A DNA stretch of 8,066 bases from an uncultured Clostridia bacterium. GTDB lineage: Bacteria > Bacillota > Clostridia > Christensenellales > Aristaeellaceae. Positions 3,241 to 8,066 of the stretch are shown here, piece after piece. The notes beneath the pieces are model-generated. The model made no database searches and was not told the DNA's origin. It saw only the letters and a list, made by a program, of their open reading frames with translations. Every line of letters starts with the position of its first letter. Position 1 is the stretch's first letter. The stretch lies in contig CANQGC010000123.1 of NCBI GenBank assembly GCA_947600345.1, positions 1 to 8,066 of the forward strand, read 5' to 3'. Position numbers and translations under genes: made by a program.

Positions 3241-5697
3241 TTACTCCACTCCCGCGGGCGTGAGCTCCGGGAGCTCCGCCGGTGGGAGGGCGGTGAATTT
3301 GAGTTTGTCGTCTTCTACGCTGGCGATGACCTTGTCGCCCAGGCGCACGGTGCCGGAGAGGATCTCCTCGCTCAGCGCGTCCTCCACCAGGCGCTGGATG
3401 GCCCGGCGCAGCGGGCGCGCGCCGTACTTCAGGTCGTAGCCCGCCCTGGAGATGAGCTTGAGCGCCGAATCGTCCACCTGCAGCTCGATGCCGCGGTCGG
3501 CGAGCCGCGCGCAGACCTGGCCCAGCAGCAGCCGCGCGATCTGGTCGATCTCCTCCTCGGTCAGCGCGTGGAAGACGATGATCTCGTCCACGCGGTTCAG
3601 GAACTCGGGGCGGAAGATCTGGCGCACCTCGCCCATGATGTTCTCCTTCATGCCCTCGTAGGTCTTCTGGGCGTCGTCGCCGCCGCCGAAGCCCATGGAG
3701 CGCTGCTTGCGCAGCGTGTGCGCGCCGGCGTTGCTGGTCATCACGATCACGGTGTTCTTGAAGTCCACCACGCGGCCCTGGCCGTCGGTGAGGCGGCCGT
3801 CCTCGAGGATCTGCAGCAACACGTTGAACACGTCCGGGTGGGCCTTCTCCACCTCGTCGAACAGGAGCACGGCGTAGGGCTTGCGGCGCACCTTCTCGGT
3901 GAGCTGACCGCCCTCATCGTAGCCCACGTAGCCCGGCGGGGAGCCGATCATGCGCGAGACCGAGTGCTTCTCCATGTACTCGCTCATGTCGATGCGAATC
4001 AGGCTGTCCTCGTCGCCGAAGAGCGCCTCGCCCAGCGCCTTGCACAGTTCGGTCTTACCCACGCCCGTGGGGCCCAGGAAGATGAACGAGCCGATGGGCC
4101 GATTCGGATCCTTCAGGCCCGCGCGCGCCCGGCGCACAGCCTTGGCGACCGCGCTCACGGCCTCCTCCTGGCCGACCACGCGCCGGTGCAGCGTCTCCTC
4201 CAGGTGAATCAGCCGCTGGGCCTCGTCCTGGGTGAGCTTGCTGACGGGCACGCCCGTCCACAGCGCCACGATCTGCGCGACCTCCTCCTCGCCCACGGTC
4301 TCCGTCTTGGAGTTCAGGCGCTGCTCCCAGGCGCTGCGGCGAAGCTCCATCTCGTTTTGGAGCTCCTTCTTCTTGTCGCGCAGGTTCGCAGCGGTCTCGA
4401 AGTCCTCGTTGGCCACCGCCTCCTCGGTCTCCTTGTTGAGGGCGGAGAGCTTCATCCGCTGCTCCTTCATCTCCGGCGGCGCGGTGAAGGCGTGGATGCG
4501 CACGCGGGACGCCGCCTCGTCGATCAGGTCGATGGCCTTGTCCGGCAGGCAGCGGTCGGAGATGTACCGGTCGGACAGGTACACCGCCGCGCGGATGGCC
4601 TCGTCGGTGATGCGCACCCGGTGGTGCGCCTCGTAGCGGTCGCGCAGCCCGGCGAGGATGGCGATGGACTCCTCCTTCGTGGGCTCACCCACCTGCACCG
4701 GCTGGAACCTGCGCTCCAGCGCGCCGTCCTTCTCGATGTGCTTGTGGTACTCGCTCAGCGTGGTCGCGCCGATGCACTGAATCTCGCCGCGCGCCAGCAT
4801 GGGCTTCAGGATGTTCGCCGCGTCGATGGCGCCCTCGGAGGCGCCCGCGCCCACGATGGTGTGGAGCTCGTCGATGAACATCACGATGTTCCCGGCCTTC
4901 CGGATCTCGCCCATGGCGTTCTTCAGGCGCTCCTCGAACTCGCCGCGGTACTTCGCGCCGGCCAGCATGGCCGCCAGATCCAGCGAAACCACGCGCTTGC
5001 CGCGCAGGATCTCCGGGATGCTCTCGTCCACGATCAGCTGCGCCAAGCCCTCGACGATGGCGGTCTTTCCCACGCCGGGCTCGCCGATGAGCACCGGGTT
5101 GTTCTTGCGGCGGCGGGAGAGAATCTGCACGATGCGCTCGATCTCCTTCTCCCGGCCGATCACCGGGTCGAGCTCGCCGTTGCGGGCCATCGCGGTGAGG
5201 TCGCGCGAGAACTGATCGAGTATCGGCGTCTGCTGCTCCGGATTGGCGGCGTCGCTGTCCTCGCTGCCGGCGAGGATGTGCAGCAGCTCCTCGCGCGCCT
5301 TGTTCAGATCCAGGCCCATCTGGATCAGCACGTGGGCCGCCACGCCCTCGCGCTCGCGCATCAGCGCCAGCAGGATGTGCTCGACGCTCGCATAGTTCTG
5401 CTTGAGCGCCCGGGCCTCGCGGATGCTCTGCTCCATCACCTTGTTGGTGCGGGGAATGTAGGTCATCTGCTTGCCATCCACGCTGTCGCTGCCCCGGCCC
5501 AGCATCTTGATGATCTCCTGCCGGGCCGCCTCCAGGGTCACGCCCCGCAGGACGCTTCCGGCGGCGCCGGGGTCGGTGAGCACGCCGAGCAGCAAATGCT
5601 CGGTGCCCACATAGCTGCGGCCCAACAGCCTGGCCTCATTCTGGGCGGCGATCAGGGCGCGCTGGCCGCGCTCGGTAAACTTATCGAAATATGCCAT
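3241..5697 (-). CDS. clpC: ClpC, Hsp100 AAA+ unfoldase of the ClpCP protease
   Basis: The protein has 818 residues, normal for ClpC. An N-terminal double Clp-N repeat (about 1-145) binds adaptors and phosphoarginine; its two candidate acidic sites are E33 (GTEHLLLG) and E106 (SVEHILLAL). The first AAA+ module has Walker A GEPGVGKT (205-212), Walker B VMFIDELH (272-279) and an arginine finger in ALERRF (326-331). A UVR-type coiled middle domain (about 421-455) distinguishes ClpC from ClpA. The second AAA+ module has Walker A GPTGVGKT (542-549), Walker B LLFDEVEKAH (611-620) and sensor-2 GARPLRR (759-765). SMGFGG (667-672) sits where ClpC carries its ClpP-binding loop. It unfolds McsB-marked or adaptor-delivered proteins and feeds them to ClpP, which is not in the window. 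GGAGG lies 7 nt before ATG; mcsB ends 42 nt upstream and the operon terminator follows. Confidence 0.98.
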   Translation of the reverse strand: MAYFDKFTERGQRALIAAQNEARLLGRSYVGTEHLLLGVLTDPGAAGSVLRGVTLEAARQEIIKMLGRGSDSVDGKQMTYIPRTNKVMEQSIREARALKQNYASVEHILLALMREREGVAAHVLIQMGLDLNKAREELLHILAGSEDSDAANPEQQTPILDQFSRDLTAMARNGELDPVIGREKEIERIVQILSRRRKNNPVLIGEPGVGKTAIVEGLAQLIVDESIPEILRGKRVVSLDLAAMLAGAKYRGEFEERLKNAMGEIRKAGNIVMFIDELHTIVGAGASEGAIDAANILKPMLARGEIQCIGATTLSEYHKHIEKDGALERRFQPVQVGEPTKEESIAILAGLRDRYEAHHRVRITDEAIRAAVYLSDRYISDRCLPDKAIDLIDEAASRVRIHAFTAPPEMKEQRMKLSALNKETEEAVANEDFETAANLRDKKKELQNEMELRRSAWEQRLNSKTETVGEEEVAQIVALWTGVPVSKLTQDEAQRLIHLEETLHRRVVGQEEAVSAVAKAVRRARAGLKDPNRPIGSFIFLGPTGVGKTELCKALGEALFGDEDSLIRIDMSEYMEKHSVSRMIGSPPGYVGYDEGGQLTEKVRRKPYAVLLFDEVEKAHPDVFNVLLQILEDGRLTDGQGRVVDFKNTVIVMTSNAGAHTLRKQRSMGFGGGDDAQKTYEGMKENIMGEVRQIFRPEFLNRVDEIIVFHALTEEEIDQIARLLLGQVCARLADRGIELQVDDSALKLISRAGYDLKYGARPLRRAIQRLVEDALSEEILSGTVRLGDKVIASVEDDKLKFTALPPAELPELTPAGVE

Positions 5698-5739
5698 TGA
5701 CTTTCCTCCAGGGTTGATACAAATCCAATAGACGATTCT

Positions 5740-6774
5740 CTATGCTTCGTCCTCCCGCATCAGCGCCTTCAGCTCCTCCCGCAGGGTCTTCGCCCGCAGG
5801 ATCTCGCCCTCGCGCTCGCCGATCAGCCGCCCGGCGCGCACGCCCAGCGAGCCCGGCTGCAAATCCATCATCAGCACATCCAGCGCAGGGATCGGCAGGT
5901 GCAGGTATCCCAGGCTCGCGGCATAGCGGATATCCGAATACCGCTTCATGAACTCCTTGGTGCTCATCAGCCGGGCCTCCATGGTCTCGCCCCAGGAACG
6001 CATGAGCGCATCCTGCAGCTGAAGCATGTCGCGCTTCTCGGCGTTTTCGCGCATGGTGCGCTCGTGGCCCACGATCTCCTCGGTGGCCACGGCCAGCGAG
6101 CGGATCACGTCCTCCTCGCTGCGGCCCAGCGTCGCCACATTGCTCATCTGGTAGAGCTGGCCCTGGGCCTCGCTGCCCGCGGCGTAGAGCCCGCGAATGT
6201 TGAGCCCCAGCTTCGCCACGGACTGCATCACCGCGCCCATCTGCCCCGCCGAGTGCAGCGCGGGCAGGTGCAGTATCACGCAGGCGCGCAGGCCCGTGCC
6301 GGTGTTGGCCGGGCAGGCGGTCAGAAAGCCCCACTGGCTGTCGAAGGCGTAGGGATGGTCGTCGCCCACCTTCTCGTCCAGGCTGAGCGCCATCTCGGCG
6401 CTGCGCTCGAGCTGAAGCCCGGGCAGCATGCCCTGAAAGCGCACGTGGTCCTCCTCGTTGAGCATCACCGACACCGTGCCCGCCGAGGACACCATCGCGG
6501 CCGAGCGCCCGGCGTACTTGAGCAGGTCGTAGGAGATCAGGTGGTGCTCCACCAGCCGGTTGCGGGCGTCGTCCTCGAGCTCGCGCATCTTCAGCAGCAT
6601 AAACGCGGCCCCGTTGCGGCTGTTGAACACGGACTTCGCCGTGCGGTCGATGACCTCCTCGGCGTACTCGTCGCTGAGCTTCGGCGAGAAGGGAAGATCC
6701 TCGTAGTTGCGCGAGAGGCGCACGCGGCTGGAGATGACGACGTCCTGGTCGGGCGCGCTCACGTAGTCACGCAT
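5740..6774 (-). CDS. mcsB: McsB, protein arginine kinase
   Basis: The protein has 344 residues with the phosphagen-kinase-like fold. SSRVRLSRN (15-23) binds the nucleotide phosphates; NEEDHVR (106-112) belongs to the active site; TACPANTGTGLRA (152-164) carries the conserved Cys154 of this kinase family; RGLYAAGSEAQGQLYQMSN (194-212) is the other signature. McsB transfers phosphate from ATP to arginine side chains, including those of CtsR, and marks proteins for ClpC/ClpP degradation. It needs McsA for activity in known Bacilli. The allosteric phosphoarginine motif RDxxRA near the C-terminus appears here as GEILRA (323-328), keeping only the last Arg-Ala and an acidic residue. The gene overlaps mcsA by 8 nt, indicating coupled translation. 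Confidence 0.97.
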   Translation of the reverse strand: MRDYVSAPDQDVVISSRVRLSRNYEDLPFSPKLSDEYAEEVIDRTAKSVFNSRNGAAFMLLKMRELEDDARNRLVEHHLISYDLLKYAGRSAAMVSSAGTVSVMLNEEDHVRFQGMLPGLQLERSAEMALSLDEKVGDDHPYAFDSQWGFLTACPANTGTGLRACVILHLPALHSAGQMGAVMQSVAKLGLNIRGLYAAGSEAQGQLYQMSNVATLGRSEEDVIRSLAVATEEIVGHERTMRENAEKRDMLQLQDALMRSWGETMEARLMSTKEFMKRYSDIRYAASLGYLHLPIPALDVLMMDLQPGSLGVRAGRLIGEREGEILRAKTLREELKALMREDEA

Positions 6775-7354
6775 GGAAGATGCCCCCCTCCCCCTCGCTT
6801 CCGGTCTCGATGCGCTCCGGCGGCGGCACGTTGATGTTCTTCTCCCGCTGCTCCAGCTGAGCCGTGAGCGAGCGTATGGCGTCGCGGTAGCGGGCGGCCT
6901 GCTCGTACTCCTCCGCGGCCACGGCCCTCTGCAACAGCTGCTTGAGCCGGTCGATGTTCATGCGGATGGAGGTGCCGCTGTGGGCGCCGCCGGGCACGCG
7001 GCCCGCGTGCTGGGTGTTGCCGTGAATGCGCTGCAGCAGCGCCGTCATCGGCTCCCGGAAGGCGTCGTAGCACTTGGCGCAGCCCACCATGCCGCCCTTC
7101 TTGAATTCTCCGTAGGTCATGCCGCACTGCTCGCAGGTGATGGCGGCGGTCTCGGGATCGACCTCCTCGCGCTCCCGCCCGCCGTCGATCAGGTGGTTCA
7201 GGATTCCCGCCAGGTTCTTGATGTCGATCCCCGGCAGCTGTCGCTTGTATTTTGCCATGCAGGCCGGGCAAAGATTCCGCTCGGTCCTTTCCTCATTCCG
7301 GATGGTAACGAAGCGGAAAACCGCCGGATTGATCCCGCACTCCTCGCACATCAT
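6767..7354 (-). CDS. mcsA: McsA, zinc-finger/UVR activator of McsB
   Basis: The protein has 195 residues. Four CxxC pairs are all present (C3/C6, C29/C32, C74/C77, C92/C95), forming two likely zinc-binding treble-clef or zinc-finger modules. A UVR motif follows in a coiled helix at about 134-170 (LKQLLQRAVAAEEYEQAARY, then RDAIRSL), of the type that contacts partner proteins. The C-terminal tail (171-195) is low in structure. In Bacillus, McsA stimulates McsB kinase activity and acts in CtsR inactivation under thiol or heavy-metal stress through its cysteines. ATG 7354 is preferred over the adjacent ATG 7351 because GGAGG lies 10 nt upstream. The gene starts 3 nt after ctsR and overlaps the start of mcsB by 8 nt. 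Confidence 0.96.
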   Translation of the reverse strand: MMCEECGINPAVFRFVTIRNEERTERNLCPACMAKYKRQLPGIDIKNLAGILNHLIDGGREREEVDPETAAITCEQCGMTYGEFKKGGMVGCAKCYDAFREPMTALLQRIHGNTQHAGRVPGGAHSGTSIRMNIDRLKQLLQRAVAAEEYEQAARYRDAIRSLTAQLEQREKNINVPPPERIETGSEGEGGIFHA

Positions 7355-7357
7355 CGG

Positions 7358-7828
7358 TCAGACACCTCCCTCGGCGTTCTTGAACACCTGTATCAGCATA
7401 TTTTTGAACACGGCGGCGCGGAGCACGTCCTTGCCGCTCACCGGCAGCGCCAGCGCGTTGCGGCCCGTGGCCGCGCGCAAAAGCCGGGCCTCGTTCGGAG
7501 TCACCAGCTCGCAGTCCAGCAGGTGCTGAGTGATGGCGTTGGCCGTGTCCTCGTCGATGGAATTGCCCACGCGCTTGATGAGCATGTCCAGCAGGTTGCC
7601 CTCCTGCCGCGCCCGCATCCGCACGATGCGCACGTAGCCGCCGCCGCCGCGCCGGGATTCGATCAGGTAGCCGTGATCCACCGAGAAGCGCGTCGCCAGC
7701 ACGTAGTTGATCTGCGAGGGCGCGCAGCCGAAGTGCTGCGCCAGCTCGTTCCTGCGCAGCTCGATGTGCGTCTCCTCGCTCATCAGATCCTTGATAAAGC
7801 GCTCGATGGCGTCGCTGAGCTGAGCCAT
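7358..7828 (-). CDS. ctsR: CtsR, class III heat-shock repressor
   Basis: The protein has 156 residues, the usual CtsR length. The N-terminal half (LSDAIERFIKDLMSEE, then helix-turn-helix about 22-50, AQHFGCAPSQINYVLATRFS) binds DNA. SRRGGGGYVRI (58-68) is the winged loop. Its glycine run (61-64) is the known heat-sensing element, and its arginine is the family's McsB phosphorylation site. The C-terminal half (about 75-150) forms the dimerisation domain. CtsR represses clp genes by binding tandem heptads; such a site lies at 7875-7891 in its own promoter. The frame is open upstream to 7981, but ATG 7828 has AGGAGGAG at good spacing and matches the family start (MAQLSDAIERFI), while the extension would cover the promoter. 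It is the first gene of the four-gene operon. Confidence 0.97.
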   Translation of the reverse strand: MAQLSDAIERFIKDLMSEETHIELRRNELAQHFGCAPSQINYVLATRFSVDHGYLIESRRGGGGYVRIVRMRARQEGNLLDMLIKRVGNSIDEDTANAITQHLLDCELVTPNEARLLRAATGRNALALPVSGKDVLRAAVFKNMLIQVFKNAEGGV

Positions 7829-7874
7829 GAAGCATCTCCTCCTCAGACGGTCCGCAATGTTGTCCTTCGCATTT

Positions 7875-7891
7875 ATTGACCATCTTTGACT
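7875..7891 (-). promoter_or_regulatory. CtsR operator (heptad direct repeat)
   Basis: On the minus strand the sequence is AGTCAAA-GAT-GGTCAAT, matching the known CtsR box RGTCAAA-N3-RGTCAAA at 13 of 14 defined positions. It directly abuts the -10 box and covers the expected start point (about 7885), so bound CtsR should block polymerase. This makes the ctsR-mcsA-mcsB-clpC operon autoregulated. Confidence 0.93.
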
Positions 7892-7920
7892 ATTATAGCG
7901 CAGGTCCGCGAAAAAAGCAA
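7892..7920 (-). promoter_or_regulatory. Sigma-A promoter of the ctsR operon
   Basis: A perfect -10 box TATAAT (7897-7892) has a weaker -35 box TTGCTT (7920-7915) at 17-bp spacing on the minus strand. The untranslated leader to the ctsR ATG would be about 57 nt. No separate promoter was seen before mcsA, mcsB or clpC, where the gaps are at most 42 nt. Confidence 0.82.
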
Positions 7921-7925
7921 TAGGC

Positions 7926-7961
7926 AAAATAAAGAAGCGGGGATTATTTTTCGTTCCCCGC
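7926..7961 (-). terminator. Intrinsic terminator of the gene upstream of ctsR
   Basis: On the minus strand, GCGGGGA (7961-7955) pairs with TCCCCGC (7943-7937) around an 11-nt loop, followed by TTCTTTATTTT. It insulates the ctsR promoter from the gene at the right edge, whose TAA stop lies in the hairpin loop. Confidence 0.78.
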
Positions 7962-8066
7962 AAGATTTCCGCTCCCGGCAAGGCCCTCCAGAAACTCCAG
8001 CACGACCCGGGCGGAACTCCGCGCCGCCATGGGCATGAACTCCTGATACTCCATCTCGTGCCTGCC
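7944..8066 (-). CDS. C-terminal end of an unidentified protein
   Basis: From the right edge, a minus-strand frame runs 40 codons to TAA at 7946-7944; the start lies outside the window. The visible tail contains HEMEYQEFMPMAARSSARVV, then LEFLEGLAG and a polar end NLAGNEK. It looks like a C-terminal amphipathic helix of a soluble protein. I do not recognise the family. The frame is supported by the terminator hairpin placed exactly at its end, by codon use with G/C third positions like the neighbouring genes, and by the same orientation as ctsR. It is probably not part of the ctsR operon, since a terminator and a promoter separate them. Confidence 0.62.
   Translation of the reverse strand, partial: GRHEMEYQEFMPMAARSSARVVLEFLEGLAGSGNLAGNEK

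Noticed and set aside
2902..5700. A 932-codon plus-strand open frame antisense to clpC
   Set aside because: It is the mirror of a GC-rich coding gene: it covers the opposite strand of clpC, is rich in Leu, Ala, Val, His and Arg, has no ribosome binding site and no domain. The minus-strand ClpC is unmistakable.
5899..6834. A 311-codon plus-strand open frame antisense to mcsB
   Set aside because: It has the same composition artefact as the frame opposite clpC, and the McsB motifs fix the minus strand as coding.
7829..7981. An N-terminal extension of ctsR of 51 codons
   Set aside because: It would translate the promoter, the CtsR operator and the upstream terminator. The internal ATG 7828 has a strong ribosome binding site and matches the family start.
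1..8066. Search for CRISPR arrays, intact insertion sequences or a multi-gene defence system
   Set aside because: No regularly spaced repeats, transposase pair with terminal inverted repeats, or cluster of nuclease/helicase genes is visible. The only mobile trace is the recombinase tail, and the only toxin system is the two-gene module.

Overview
The window looks like chromosomal DNA from a GC-rich member of the Clostridia (Bacillota). The basis is a complete ctsR-mcsA-mcsB-clpC heat-shock operon, which is a Gram-positive arrangement, together with a CtsR-type operator, purine-rich GGAGG ribosome binding sites throughout, and an ECF sigma factor paired with a single-pass membrane anti-sigma protein. 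I cannot name the genus. Most genes lie on the minus strand. The exceptions are a recombinase tail and a tRNA gene at the left edge, both on the plus strand.

Left part (1-855, plus strand): the C-terminal end of a resolvase/invertase-type serine recombinase enters from outside the window and is followed by a strong hairpin. A consensus vegetative promoter (TTGACA, 17 bp, TATAAT) then drives a leader of about 80 nt and tRNA-Pro(GGG), which ends at a textbook intrinsic terminator. The leader carries two tandem hairpins whose stems repeat the anticodon-stem sequence of the tRNA they precede. An AT-rich terminator hairpin at 815-855 separates this part from the convergent minus-strand genes.

Middle part (876-3226, minus strand): an ECF sigma factor and its likely anti-sigma partner form a two-gene operon with a 2-nt gap. 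Upstream lies a small type II toxin-antitoxin operon with an AbrB/SpoVT-fold antitoxin and a RelE/YafQ-like toxin. The two genes are translationally coupled through TGATG, and a promoter and a palindromic candidate operator precede them. This module sits directly behind the clpC terminator.

Right part (3241-7920, minus strand): ctsR (repressor), mcsA (zinc-finger/UVR adaptor), mcsB (protein arginine kinase) and clpC (Hsp100 unfoldase) are packed tightly behind one promoter. Its -10 box is immediately followed by a near-perfect CtsR operator, so CtsR should repress its own operon. By family knowledge, McsB activated by McsA phosphorylates arginines, marking proteins for ClpC with ClpP; stress relieves CtsR repression. 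The McsB here has a degenerate version of the allosteric phosphoarginine motif. At the right edge is the tail of an unidentified minus-strand gene whose stop codon falls in the loop of its own terminator.

Most of the window is ordinary core-genome material. The most unusual items are the tRNA leader repeats, the altered McsB motif, and the antitoxin/toxin family pairing with its operator. I found no CRISPR array, no intact insertion sequence and no clear new defence system.
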